NCBI GenBank assembly: GCA_947453945.1
Contig: CANGJB010000014.1
Span: 1-63,090, forward strand
Reading direction: 5' to 3'
DNA from: Sphingomonadaceae bacterium
GTDB lineage: Bacteria; Pseudomonadota; Alphaproteobacteria; Sphingomonadales; Sphingomonadaceae
Length of the DNA: 63,090 nt
Shown: in pieces, positions 33,687 through 42,340 of the stretch
Position numbering within the stretch: the stretch's first letter is position 1
How the letters are laid out: every line of letters begins with the position of its first letter
Program-made: the position numbers and the translations under genes
The notes under the pieces: generated by a model
Database searches by the model: none
Told to the model about the DNA's origin: nothing
What the model saw: the letters and a program-made list of their open reading frames with translations, nothing else

Positions 33687-34379
33687 TCAGGCGAGCGCCT
33701 TGGCGAACCGGCGCTTGATCAGCCACGCCTCCAGAATGCGGCCGAGCACATAGAGCGCGGCGAAAATCCCGGCAAAGACATAAGCCGGTGTCGGCGAAAA
33801 GCCCTTGGGCGCATCGTCCTCGTCCTTTTTCTTCCCGTTTTTGGCCTTTTCCGCGTCCGGCTTTTCGGGGGCTGGTGCGCCGAGGAACTTGTCGACCGGA
33901 TTGAGCTGAAGCGCCTTGCTGTCTTTCGCCTTGGCCTTTTCCTTGGCCTCTGCCTTTGCTTTCTCTTCAGGCGTTGGTTTGGCAAGCTCACCCAACGACA
34001 GGGTTAATTGCGCAACGCCCAGGAACAGCAGCGGCGCGAGGAAGCAGTAGAGCAGGGCCCTGCAGACGAGATGATAGCGTAGCACCGAGCCCTCACCCGA
34101 AGGTTCGACCCGAAGAGTTGCGCTGTCGACGATCGAGAGCGGATCTTGCGCCAGCGGGTCCTTCTTGGTCAGAAACACGACATCACCCAGGCGGGCATGG
34201 GTCGTGCCGGAGTGAGCGAACAGCGGGTCGATCCGCGCAAACGCCTCATCGGCGCTCTGGTCTGAGGCCAGCGGGACTTCGCCCCGGATATGCCAGATCC
34301 AGGTGATCAGGGAGAGCAGGGATGCCTTCTCGGCAGGGAGGGACAGCTGTTCCACCTGGAGAGCGCTAAGCGATGGCAC
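33687..34379 (-). CDS. Membrane protein with a long charged linker, unknown function
   Basis: A 230-residue protein starting with GTG. Residues 1 to about 105 look soluble, then comes a membrane segment (VCRALLYCFLAPLLFLGVAQ), then a 60-residue Lys/Glu/Ala-rich linker (EEKAKAEAKEKAKAKD), then a second membrane segment (AYVFAGIFAALYVLGRILEA) and a basic end. It begins two bases after the stop of the sterol-desaturase-family gene, so the two are cotranscribed. I do not recognise the family. Confidence 0.7.
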   Translation of the reverse strand: MPSLSALQVEQLSLPAEKASLLSLITWIWHIRGEVPLASDQSADEAFARIDPLFAHSGTTHARLGDVVFLTKKDPLAQDPLSIVDSATLRVEPSGEGSVLRYHLVCRALLYCFLAPLLFLGVAQLTLSLGELAKPTPEEKAKAEAKEKAKAKDSKALQLNPVDKFLGAPAPEKPDAEKAKNGKKKDEDDAPKGFSPTPAYVFAGIFAALYVLGRILEAWLIKRRFAKALA

Positions 34380-34381
34380 CG

Positions 34382-35398
34382 TTATTCGGCCGGAACCGCA
34401 CTGGCTTCAGCCGGCGCGAACAGCGGCGTCCGGGTCGCGCGCTCCTTCCAGGCCTTCCAGCCCTCGGTGAAGGGGTAGAGCATCTGTTCGCGGATCGACA
34501 TGCGGCGGCCGCCTTCCATGCCGAGCAATTCCGCCTCGCCATCGATGCAGGTGCCGAACATCCGGTCGATGAAGATGAAGGTGTTGGCGTAGTTGCTGCG
34601 CGTCGATTCAAAATCCTGCGAATGATGCAGGCTGTGGTGCTCGGTCGTGTTGAACGCCCAGCGCCACCAGCGGGGGCTGTTGAAGCGCACGTTGATGTGT
34701 TGGTACGCGCCCACCGACATGCCGATTGCGCCTGCCAGCAGGAATGCGCGCGGGAGGAAATCGAACAGCCCGCCGATGCCGAGCCCGATGAGGAACAGTT
34801 CGACCGGATTGCCCACCGCGCCTTTATGGACGTTGAGCTGGGTGATGTAGTGGTGCACCGAATGCGGCAGCCACAGCGGGTACCAGTTGTGCATGCCGCG
34901 GTGCATCCAGTACTGGCCGAAATCGAAGACGAAGAGGATCAGGAAAGCCTGCAAGAGCAAGGGCAGGCCCATGAACCACGCGAACTTCTCGAGGTGCAGA
35001 CCCTTCTGCAAAGCCTCGACCGCAACGTCGCTGCCGATGTAGTTCTCGGCCAGGTTCACCAGAGTGTAGGATACCCCGACATAGAACAGGTCTGTTGCCA
35101 GTTCCTTCCACGTGATCTGCCAGCTGGCGTGCCGGGGGAACAGCAGTTCAAGGATCTGGAGGAGCAGGCGAAAGCCGATGCCGATGCCGATCGCAGTCGA
35201 AGCCTTGGCGATGGAATTGGGCGCATAATACCAGAAGGCGATCATGCTGAAGAGCACGGCAGGCTGGAACCAGGTGAAGAACAGGCGCTTGACGGGGCCG
35301 CCTTCGACCATGGGGATGTTCTCCCACCCGATCGTGACCGGCGATTGAATCCCGACAACGCGCTTACCGACTCGAATACCGTCCATCAGTGCCCCCAT
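34382..35398 (-). CDS. Sterol desaturase/fatty acid hydroxylase superfamily protein
   Basis: A 338-residue integral membrane di-iron enzyme. The histidine clusters are complete: HRGMH (HX3H), HSVHH and HSLHH (HX2HH), within multiple membrane segments. The family uses di-iron and oxygen to hydroxylate or desaturate sterols, fatty acids, sphingoid bases or carotenoids. I chose ATG at 35398 (MGALMDG); 35386 is also possible. The unknown membrane protein downstream may be its partner. In sphingomonads a role on sphingolipids, hopanoids or carotenoids is possible, but not readable here. Confidence 0.85.
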   Translation of the reverse strand: MGALMDGIRVGKRVVGIQSPVTIGWENIPMVEGGPVKRLFFTWFQPAVLFSMIAFWYYAPNSIAKASTAIGIGIGFRLLLQILELLFPRHASWQITWKELATDLFYVGVSYTLVNLAENYIGSDVAVEALQKGLHLEKFAWFMGLPLLLQAFLILFVFDFGQYWMHRGMHNWYPLWLPHSVHHYITQLNVHKGAVGNPVELFLIGLGIGGLFDFLPRAFLLAGAIGMSVGAYQHINVRFNSPRWWRWAFNTTEHHSLHHSQDFESTRSNYANTFIFIDRMFGTCIDGEAELLGMEGGRRMSIREQMLYPFTEGWKAWKERATRTPLFAPAEASAVPAE

Positions 35399-35536
35399 GG
35401 TGCGGTGCAGCGAAGGGCAGGATGGCGAATATTTGACGGTCGTCAAGCCCAAGAACGGGCGGATTTTGGGGCAATTCGTGCCGCAGAAAAACGCAGTGTG
35501 CGCTGCACTGCGGCACGAGTATTACGAATTATTACG

Positions 35537-36016
35537 TCACAGGTTCTCGAGCACATACTCGGCCGAGGAGACCTTGAAGTCGCCCGGGGCTTCTACATGC
35601 AGCTGCTCGACGGTGCCGTCGTTGATAACCATGGCAAAACGCTGGCCGCGGATGCCGAGGCCGAAGCCGGTGCCGTCCATGGTGAGGCCGAGCGCCTTGG
35701 CGAAATCGCCGTTGCCGTCTGCCAGCATGGTGATATCTGCCGAACCCGAAGCCGCGCCCCATGCCTTCATTACGAAGGGATCATTGACGGCGGTGCAGGC
35801 GATTTCATCCACGCCCTTGGCGCGGATCTCGCCAGCCTTCTCGACGAAGCCCGGAAGGTGCTTGGCCGAGCAGGTGGGGGTGAAGGCACCCGGCACCGAG
35901 AACAGCGCGACGCGCTTGCCGGCAAAGTATTCGGCGGACTGCACCGCATCGATCCCGTCAGCCGTGGCTTTCACGAGCTTCACATCGGGCAGCTTGTCTC
36001 CAACCGCAATCGTCAT
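35537..36016 (-). CDS. Peroxiredoxin of the Prx5 type
   Basis: A 159-residue atypical 2-Cys/1-Cys peroxiredoxin. PGAFTPTCSAKHLPGF at about 42-57 contains the peroxidatic Cys and the PxxxTxxC motif. It reduces hydrogen peroxide and alkyl peroxides with glutaredoxin or thioredoxin. ATG at 36016 has AAGGAA upstream on the minus strand; the frame extends to 36127 without a ribosome site. No other Cys matches the resolving position except CTAVND, so the reductant is uncertain. Confidence 0.9.
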   Translation of the reverse strand: MTIAVGDKLPDVKLVKATADGIDAVQSAEYFAGKRVALFSVPGAFTPTCSAKHLPGFVEKAGEIRAKGVDEIACTAVNDPFVMKAWGAASGSADITMLADGNGDFAKALGLTMDGTGFGLGIRGQRFAMVINDGTVEQLHVEAPGDFKVSSAEYVLENL

Positions 36017-36229
36017 GGGCAAGGTTCCTTTTTGGTGTTGATCTGTGCGTTCATGCGCGAGAGCCGATATAGGCACGGTATGTGACAGCGCAACCATTGG
36101 CCAGCCAGCAGGCAATTGCCGGGGCACATGGTTAAGTGCGCTTCACTGCGTGTCTTGAAGAACCGGTAAAATCCCCTGGGCAGACTGCACTCCCGAACGC
36201 CGGGGAGGCTTCGAGGGGAGATTCGGGAC

Positions 36230-36760
36230 ATGCGCATTCGCTCTGTGATGAAGTCGGTATGGACCGCTGCGGGATTTAGCGCGCTTTTGGCTGTGGCCGT
36301 CACCGGGGCGGCGGCACCTGCTGTGGCGGCTCCGGCCTGCTGGTCGGCCAATCTGGTGCAGGCCGCCAAGCTGCGGCAACTTGATGTGATGCTGATGGTG
36401 GGATCGTTGCGGTGCCGCGGCACAGCGCAGGACTATCGCGCCGCCTATGATCGGTTCCTTCTGCGTCACCGTCCGCTGCTGGGGAAGGCCAACTTGGCCA
36501 TTCTAGGTGAGATGCGCGGCCAACTGGGTTCTGTGGGCGCTCTTCAGGCACTTGATCAGGCCAGTGTGCGCATGGCCAATCGCTATGGCGAGCAGGCCGG
36601 ATATGGCTGCGGCGATCTTGGTGCGGTGACGGCTGCCCTCGCTGACAGTGGCAGTGAAGCGCTGCCAAACGCGGCTGAGACGCTGGTGGGCGAGGATGTA
36701 GCACTGGAGGCATGCCCGTTGCAGATCGCCGTCGCGCAGGCTCCGGCACGCCGCAGGTAA
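36230..36760 (+). CDS. Exported protein of unknown function
   Basis: A 176-residue protein with a clear signal peptide (WTAAGFSALLAVAVTGAAAPAVAA, cleavage after AVAA). The mature part is mostly helical and has four cysteines (ACWSAN, RCRGTA, GCGDLG, EACPLQ) that could form two disulfides in the periplasm. Similar genes upstream of ahcY are familiar from sphingomonads in my memory, but no function is known. It precedes ahcY by about 160 bases that include a strong palindrome, so the two are probably separately controlled. Confidence 0.7.
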   Translation: MRIRSVMKSVWTAAGFSALLAVAVTGAAAPAVAAPACWSANLVQAAKLRQLDVMLMVGSLRCRGTAQDYRAAYDRFLLRHRPLLGKANLAILGEMRGQLGSVGALQALDQASVRMANRYGEQAGYGCGDLGAVTAALADSGSEALPNAAETLVGEDVALEACPLQIAVAQAPARRR

Positions 36761-36787
36761 GTGGTTCACACCGGTTTTCAGGGCACG

Positions 36788-36807
36788 ATATAAAGACTTC
36801 TTTATAT
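36788..36807. promoter_or_regulatory. Perfect 9-2-9 palindrome upstream of ahcY (candidate SahR-type operator)
   Basis: ATATAAAGACTTCTTTATAT lies 112 bases before the ahcY start. Its AT-rich composition stands out from the GC-rich surroundings. ArsR-family SahR regulators of the methyl cycle bind palindromes of this general type upstream of ahcY, metH and metK in Proteobacteria; the exact consensus is from memory. Confidence 0.6.
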
Positions 36808-36919
36808 AGCAATTGCAGGACGGCTTCGGGCCCGCTATGGAGATGGCATATTGCCCGTCCTTCTGGCGGGCCTGTTCGTTTGCATGTCGTTTGTGACAAT
36901 TTATCTTGGAGACTGCCTC

Positions 36920-38338
36920 GTGGCCAGCGTGCTTGACGCCCGGAAAGACTATGTGATCGCCGATATCGGCCTGGCCGACTTCGGCCGCGCTGAAATCAGG
37001 ATCGCCGAGACCGAAATGCCTGGCCTGATGGCGCTGCGCGAGGAATTCGGCGCTTCGCAGCCCCTGAAGGGCGCTCGCATCACTGGTTCACTGCACATGA
37101 CGATCCAGACCGCCGTGCTGATCGAGACGCTGACCGCGCTCGGCGCCTATGTGCGCTGGGCCACCTGCAACATCTACTCGACGCAGGATCATGCCGCTGC
37201 CGCGATTGCTGCCTCGGGTGTGCCCGTCTTCGCGATCAAGGGTGAAAGCCTCGCGGACTATTGGGACTACGTCGGCTCGATCTTCACTTGGGACGCGGAC
37301 GTTGCAGGTCAGACCGCCAACCTGATCCTCGACGATGGCGGCGACGCCACGATGTTCGCGCTGTGGGGCGCGCGCATTGAAGCGGGCGAGACCATGGGCG
37401 AGCCGTCCAACGCCGAGGAAATCGAATTCCAGCGCGCGCTCAAGGCGTTCCTCAAGGCGAAGCCGGGCTACCTCACCGAGACGGTCAAGGCCATCAAGGG
37501 CGTTTCGGAAGAGACGACCACGGGCGTGCACCGGCTCTATCAGATCGCAAAGGACGGCAAGCTGCCGTTCCCTGCGATCAACGTGAACGACAGCGTGACC
37601 AAGTCGAAGTTCGACAATCTCTATGGCTGCAAAGAATCGCTGGTCGACGCGATCCGGCGTGCGACCGACGTGATGCTCGCCGGCAAGGTCGCCTGCGTTG
37701 CGGGCTTCGGCGATGTCGGCAAGGGCTCGGCCGCTTCGCTGCGCCAAGGCGGCGCGCGCGTGATGGTCACCGAGATCGATCCGATCTGCGCGTTGCAGGC
37801 CGCGATGGAAGGTTATGAAGTCGTCACGATGGACGAAGCGGTGAAGCGCTGCGACATCTTCGTGACCGCGACCGGAAACGAAGACGTGATCACCGCCGAT
37901 CACATGAAGGCGATGAAGCCCATGTCGATCGTGTGCAACATCGGTCACTTCGACAGCGAGATCCAGATCGCGGCGCTCGACAACTACAAGTGGACCGAAG
38001 TGAAGCCGGGCACCGACCTCGTGGAGTTCCCCGACGGCAAGCAGATCATCGTGCTCGCCAAGGGCCGTCTGGTGAACCTTGGCTGCGCGACTGGCCACCC
38101 CAGCTTCGTGATGAGCGCAAGCTTCACCAACCAGACTCTCGCGCAGATCGAACTGTTCACCAAGGCGGAGCAGTACAAGAACGACGTTTACGTGCTGCCC
38201 AAGCATCTCGACGAGAAGGTGGCCGCGCTCCATCTCGCCAAACTTGGCGTGCAGCTGTCGACGCTTTCGCCCAAGCAGGCCGCCTATATCGGCGTGCCCG
38301 AGGCTGGGCCGTTCAAGCCGGACCACTATCGCTACTGA
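36920..38338 (+). CDS. ahcY: Adenosylhomocysteinase
   Basis: A 472-residue enzyme that hydrolyses S-adenosylhomocysteine to adenosine and homocysteine, clearing the product of methyl transfer. It shows [18 protein letters not shown], the NAD-binding [16 protein letters not shown], the substrate-binding [16 protein letters not shown] with its Lys, and the C-terminal KPDHYRY that contributes to the neighbouring subunit's NAD site. GTG at 36920 has GGAG eight bases upstream; the frame extends to 36851 but the extra residues are hydrophobic and not part of the family. A terminator follows. Confidence 0.95.
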   Translation: MASVLDARKDYVIADIGLADFGRAEIRIAETEMPGLMALREEFGASQPLKGARITGSLHMTIQTAVLIETLTALGAYVRWATCNIYSTQDHAAAAIAASGVPVFAIKGESLADYWDYVGSIFTWDADVAGQTANLILDDGGDATMFALWGARIEAGETMGEPSNAEEIEFQRALKAFLKAKPGYLTETVKAIKGVSEETTTGVHRLYQIAKDGKLPFPAINVNDSVTKSKFDNLYGCKESLVDAIRRATDVMLAGKVACVAGFGDVGKGSAASLRQGGARVMVTEIDPICALQAAMEGYEVVTMDEAVKRCDIFVTATGNEDVITADHMKAMKPMSIVCNIGHFDSEIQIAALDNYKWTEVKPGTDLVEFPDGKQIIVLAKGRLVNLGCATGHPSFVMSASFTNQTLAQIELFTKAEQYKNDVYVLPKHLDEKVAALHLAKLGVQLSTLSPKQAAYIGVPEAGPFKPDHYRY

Positions 38339-38383
38339 GCGAAGGGCGGCGGAGCCTTGAGCGTCCGCGCCCCAGCAAGAACA

Positions 38384-38412
38384 GGGCCTGCGTGCGAGCG
38401 CAGGCCCTTTTT
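38384..38412 (+). terminator. Rho-independent terminator after ahcY
   Basis: GGGCCTGCG and CGCAGGCCC pair around TGCGAG and are followed by five T residues, 46 bases beyond the ahcY stop. Confidence 0.9.
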
Positions 38413-38484
38413 CGTTGGCCCCTCCCACAGCTTGTGCTTGGCATGACATTGTAATTTGCCGCGCTGCACCCTAGCCAAGCCGTG

Positions 38485-40845
38485 ATGGTCATCCCGCAGT
38501 TTGCCCTTGTTCTGATCGCGCTTGTGCTTGCCGCCTGGACGCTGGCCGCAGCCTGGGCTGTGCTTGCGGCGCGCAGCCGTCTGGCCCGGACAGAAGCGAC
38601 GCAGCGCCTGGCGCGGCGGCTCTCGCGCATGATCGAGGAATCCCCGGCGCTTCCGTTGCTGGTGCGCGCGGATGGACGAATCGAAGGGCCCGCAAGGCTG
38701 GCGGGATGGATTGGGCTCGATGCGATGCCCGGCTACCTCAGTGAGCTCGACGCAGGCGACACGGGCCTGGACGAAGTCCAGTTGTCGCAGCTGAGCGATG
38801 CGGTGCGCAAGGCGCAGAAGACCGGCGCACCGTTCGAGCTGGCACTGACTCCGCGCGGCGGGCGGCGCAGCCTTGGCGCGCGCGGGCACCTTGCCGATCC
38901 GCAAGTCTCACCCGGCGGCGCAGCGCTGGTGTGGTTCTTCGATTTCACCGAAAGCTTGACCGAGCTTCGCCGCCTGCGCGGTGAGGCTGCTGCGGCCCGC
39001 GCTGACTTTGCCGCGTTGGCCGGACTGATCGAGGCCGCGCCCTTGCCAATGTGGTTCCGCGGTCCGGACATGGCGCTGCGATTGGTCAACAGCGCCTACG
39101 TCAAGGCGGTTGGCGCAGGCACCGCGGCCGATGTGGTATCTGCCGGAACCGAGCTGATCGAGCCGATAGAGGGCGTGAGTGCTGCGCGGATCGCGCAGCA
39201 GGTCTTCACGCGCCGGGCGCCGATGGAGCGTGTGGTTTCGGCCACGATCGGCGGCCAGCGGCGCTCGATCCGTGTGTCCGATCTGCCGCTGGGCGACGAC
39301 GGGGTGGCGGGCTATGCGGTCGATACCGAGGAAATGGAGGAGCTGCAGCGCCAGTTCCGCCGGTTCCGCGAGGCGCAGCGCGAGATGCTCGATACGCTTT
39401 CGGCGGGGATCGCGCAGTTCGACGAGAAGCGGAATCTGGTCTTCGCAAACCAGCCGTTCCTGCGGATCTTCAGCGTGCCGCAGGCCTGGGTGGTCGATAC
39501 CCCGCCGTTCGACCGGGTGCTCGACCGGATGCGCGACAGCGCGCGCCTGCCCGAAGTCCGCGATTTTCCTGAATGGCGGCGCGAACGGCAGGGGTGGTTC
39601 CTCGCACGCGAACCGCGCGAGGAATCGTGGCACTTGGGCGATGGTACGCACCTGCGCGTGATCGGCCAGCCGATGCCCGATGGCGGGCTGCTGATGATTT
39701 TCGAAGACCGCACAGAGCAGCTCCAGCTTTCGGCAACGCGGGATACCCTGCTGCGCACGCGCACGGCCACGTTCGACAACTTGTTTGAATCGCTCGCGGT
39801 GTTCGGGCCGGATGGCCGGTTGCAGCTTTGGAACCGGCGGTTTGCCAGCGAACTGGGGCTTGAGGAAGAATTCCTCGGCACGCATCCCCGCGCCGATGCC
39901 TTGCTCAGCCGGATCGCGAAGCTGCTCAAGCGGCCTGCGCAGGTGAGCATCATCGGGCAGGTGATCCAGTCCGCCTCGCTTGAGCGCAAGCAGCAGAGCG
40001 GGCGGATCCTGCTCGCAGACGGGCGCTCGTTTGCGATTGCCGGGGTGCCGCTGCCTGATGGCAACGGCCTGTTGACCGTGCTCGACATCACCGACTCCGA
40101 AAAGGCAGAAGCGGCCCTGCGTGAACGCAATGCCGCGCTGGTCGAGGCAGATGCGGTCAAGACCCGCTTCATCGCCAACATGAGCTATGAATTCCGCACG
40201 CCGCTCACCTCGATCGGCGGCTTTGCCGAATTGCTGCAAAGCGGCATGGCGGGCGAGCTGACGCCGCAGGCGCAGGAATATGTCACCGCCATCCTGAGCT
40301 CGGTCGAGCGGCTTGGCGAGCAGATCGAGAATGTGCTCGACTTGTCGCAGAGCGAGGCCGGAACGCTCCCCTTGGCGGCTGAACCGGTCGATCTGTTCCC
40401 ACTGCTGGGCGATGTGGTGCGCGAGCGGGCGGAGCGCCTGTCCGAAGCCGGTATCACGCTCGATTTGCGCGGCAGCCCGGCGATCGGCAACGCCACCGGG
40501 GACCGACGGCGACTGCGGCGCTTGTTTGGGCAGCTTGTCGACAATGCCATTGCAGCAACACCGCCGGGCGGGCGTATTCTGGTGGAGGCGGCGCGTCGCA
40601 AGGTCGGCAAGAGCGGGAAGGGGGCGCTGCAGGTGGTCGTTTCCGACAATGGCGGCGGGATGGATCCGGCACAGCTAGCGCGAGCGCTCGAAGGGCTCAA
40701 GATCAGTGCGGACGGCCGTTCGGTCGAGCGGCGCGGCGGGGTCGGCCTGCCGCTGGTGCGTCAGCTGGTTGCGGCCCACGGCGGAACGTTCGAGCTCCTC
40801 TCCGAACCGGGTGCAGGGACTAGTGCGATGGTGACGCTGCCGTGA
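38485..40845 (+). CDS. divL: DivL-type pseudo-histidine kinase with tyrosine in the H-box
   Basis: A 786-residue sensor-kinase-like protein. It has one N-terminal membrane segment (residues 5-27), about four PAS-like domains (roughly 50-150, 178-290, 300-410, 425-535), a HisKA domain and an ATPase domain (N box LVDNAIAATPPGG, G1 DNGGGMD, G2 GGVGLPLV). The phospho-acceptor His is replaced by Tyr in NMSYEFRTPL (codon 40186-40188, about residue 568). Caulobacter DivL, a 769-residue regulator of CckA and partner of DivK, has the same layout with Tyr550. It sits before tsaE. A GTG at 38482 is an alternative start. Confidence 0.85.
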   Translation: MVIPQFALVLIALVLAAWTLAAAWAVLAARSRLARTEATQRLARRLSRMIEESPALPLLVRADGRIEGPARLAGWIGLDAMPGYLSELDAGDTGLDEVQLSQLSDAVRKAQKTGAPFELALTPRGGRRSLGARGHLADPQVSPGGAALVWFFDFTESLTELRRLRGEAAAARADFAALAGLIEAAPLPMWFRGPDMALRLVNSAYVKAVGAGTAADVVSAGTELIEPIEGVSAARIAQQVFTRRAPMERVVSATIGGQRRSIRVSDLPLGDDGVAGYAVDTEEMEELQRQFRRFREAQREMLDTLSAGIAQFDEKRNLVFANQPFLRIFSVPQAWVVDTPPFDRVLDRMRDSARLPEVRDFPEWRRERQGWFLAREPREESWHLGDGTHLRVIGQPMPDGGLLMIFEDRTEQLQLSATRDTLLRTRTATFDNLFESLAVFGPDGRLQLWNRRFASELGLEEEFLGTHPRADALLSRIAKLLKRPAQVSIIGQVIQSASLERKQQSGRILLADGRSFAIAGVPLPDGNGLLTVLDITDSEKAEAALRERNAALVEADAVKTRFIANMSYEFRTPLTSIGGFAELLQSGMAGELTPQAQEYVTAILSSVERLGEQIENVLDLSQSEAGTLPLAAEPVDLFPLLGDVVRERAERLSEAGITLDLRGSPAIGNATGDRRRLRRLFGQLVDNAIAATPPGGRILVEAARRKVGKSGKGALQVVVSDNGGGMDPAQLARALEGLKISADGRSVERRGGVGLPLVRQLVAAHGGTFELLSEPGAGTSAMVTLP

Positions 40846-40846
40846 G

Positions 40847-40896
40847 GGATTTTGGGCCATGAAGGATTTTGGGCCATGAAGCAGTTTCGGTCATGA
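40847..40896 (+). repeat. 17-bp tandem duplication forming two coupled mini-ORFs before tsaE
   Basis: GGATTTTGGGCCATGAA occurs twice in tandem (40847-40863 and 40864-40880). The copies create two six-codon ORFs (40859-40879 and 40876-40896); the stop of the first overlaps the start of the second as ATGA, and the stop of the second overlaps the tsaE start the same way. Confidence 0.75.
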
Positions 40897-41342
40897 TCAT
40901 CCCGCTTCCGGATCTGGCGGCCACCGATGCCTTGGCGCGGCGCATTGCCGGCCTGCTGCACTCCGGCGATGTCGTGGCGCTGAGCGGCGGCCTTGGCGCG
41001 GGCAAAACCACGCTGGCACGGGCGATCATTGCCGCGCTGGGCTATACGGCCGAGGTGCCCAGCCCCAGCTTCGCGATCATAGAAGTCTATGATCCGCCGG
41101 CACTCCGCCTGCGCGTGGTTCATGCCGATTTCTATCGGCTTGAAGACCCGGCCGAGGTGGAGGAGCTGGGCCTTGACGACTACCGGGCCGATGCCGTGCT
41201 GATTGCGGAATGGCCAGAACATGCCGGTGGCTTCGGCCAGGAACCGGCCTGTCTGTCGGTCAGGCTCGAAATCCTTGAAAACGAGCGCGTCGCCATTGTC
41301 GAAGCGGGGCCGGATTGGCTAGAGCGCAGGGGATGGACGTGA
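40893..41342 (+). CDS. tsaE: tRNA threonylcarbamoyladenosine biosynthesis ATPase TsaE
   Basis: A 149-residue P-loop ATPase. The Walker A motif is GGLGAGKTTLARAI at about 32-45, and PSPSFAIIEVY, HADFYRLEDPAEVEELGLDDY and LIAEWPEHAG are the further TsaE signatures. It drives the ATP cycle of the TsaB-TsaD complex that makes t6A37 on ANN-decoding tRNAs. ATG at 40893 is coupled to the mini-ORF described just upstream; a TTG at 40869 is in frame but unlikely. It overlaps amgK by 10 bases. Confidence 0.93.
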   Translation: MIIPLPDLAATDALARRIAGLLHSGDVVALSGGLGAGKTTLARAIIAALGYTAEVPSPSFAIIEVYDPPALRLRVVHADFYRLEDPAEVEELGLDDYRADAVLIAEWPEHAGGFGQEPACLSVRLEILENERVAIVEAGPDWLERRGWT

Positions 41343-42340
41343 CCCAGACCGATGAAGCGCTGCCCGATGCTGCCCACCCCTTCCTTGCCGCTGCGGGCTG
41401 GGGCAATGCCGCCGTGGAGCCAATCCCGGGCGATGCTTCTGCGCGCCGCTATTTTCGTCTTAGGCGCCCCGGCGCCACGGCCATGCTGATGCACGCGCCG
41501 CCGCCGGGCGAGGACCCCGAACCGTTCCTGCGTGCTGCGCGCTGGCTCGATGCCAACGGCATGCGCGCGCCGCAGATCTTTGCCGAAGATGCCGCCAAAG
41601 GCTTCGTGCTGCTGCAGGATTTCGGCGAAGTCAGGATGCGCGAATATCTCGATGCCTGGCCGCAGGACGAGAGCGCAGTCTATACCCATGCGGTCGATGC
41701 ACTGCTGCAGCTGCATCGTCTGCCACCGGGGCCGTTCACGCTCTATTCGCTAGCTGAATACCAGCGCGAGGCGCGCCTGTTTGTTGAATGGTACTGCCCA
41801 GTGCAAGGGCTGACTGTCGATCTGCCGGGCTGGACGCAGGCGTGGGAAGAGGTGCTGGGCCCCTTGCTTGCGCGCCAGCGCCCGGGTGTTGCGGTGTTGC
41901 GCGATTACCACGCCGAAAACATCATGCTGGATGGCGGGCTCGAAAAGCAGGGACTGCTTGATTTCCAGGACGCGCTGGTCGGCCATCCGGCCTATGATCT
42001 GGTCTCGCTGCTGCAGGATGCGCGGCGCGATGTGGACGAGGGTCTGGAGCGGGCGATGCTCGATCACTATATCGCGGCCAGCGGCGCGGATGCCCATTTT
42101 GCCGAGGACTACGCCCGGCTCGGCGCGCAGCGCAACGCCAAGATTGTCGGCATTTTCGTGCGCCTGTGGCGGCGCGACGGCAAGCCCCGCTATCTCGATT
42201 ACATCCCCCGCGTCTGGGCCTTGCTCGAACGCGATCTGGCGCATCCCGCGCTCGCCCCGGTGTCGCGCTGGTTCGATGCGAATGTGCCGGCGGAATTGCG
42301 CGATCCTGCGCGCCGTCTCGGCGGGACATTTCCGGTATGA
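41333..42340 (+). CDS. amgK: AmgK, N-acetylmuramate/N-acetylglucosamine kinase
   Basis: A 335-residue aminoglycoside-phosphotransferase-fold kinase. GDASARRYFRLRRPGATAML is the nucleotide-binding loop, VLRDYHAENIML at about 187-198 is the catalytic loop with its Asp and Asn, and LLDFQDALVGHPAYDLVSLL gives the metal-binding Asp. With murU immediately downstream (ATGA overlap) it forms the MurU-pathway of peptidoglycan recycling, in which AmgK makes MurNAc 1-phosphate from MurNAc at the anomeric position. This bypasses de novo UDP-MurNAc synthesis. Confidence 0.88.
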   Translation: MDVTQTDEALPDAAHPFLAAAGWGNAAVEPIPGDASARRYFRLRRPGATAMLMHAPPPGEDPEPFLRAARWLDANGMRAPQIFAEDAAKGFVLLQDFGEVRMREYLDAWPQDESAVYTHAVDALLQLHRLPPGPFTLYSLAEYQREARLFVEWYCPVQGLTVDLPGWTQAWEEVLGPLLARQRPGVAVLRDYHAENIMLDGGLEKQGLLDFQDALVGHPAYDLVSLLQDARRDVDEGLERAMLDHYIAASGADAHFAEDYARLGAQRNAKIVGIFVRLWRRDGKPRYLDYIPRVWALLERDLAHPALAPVSRWFDANVPAELRDPARRLGGTFPV

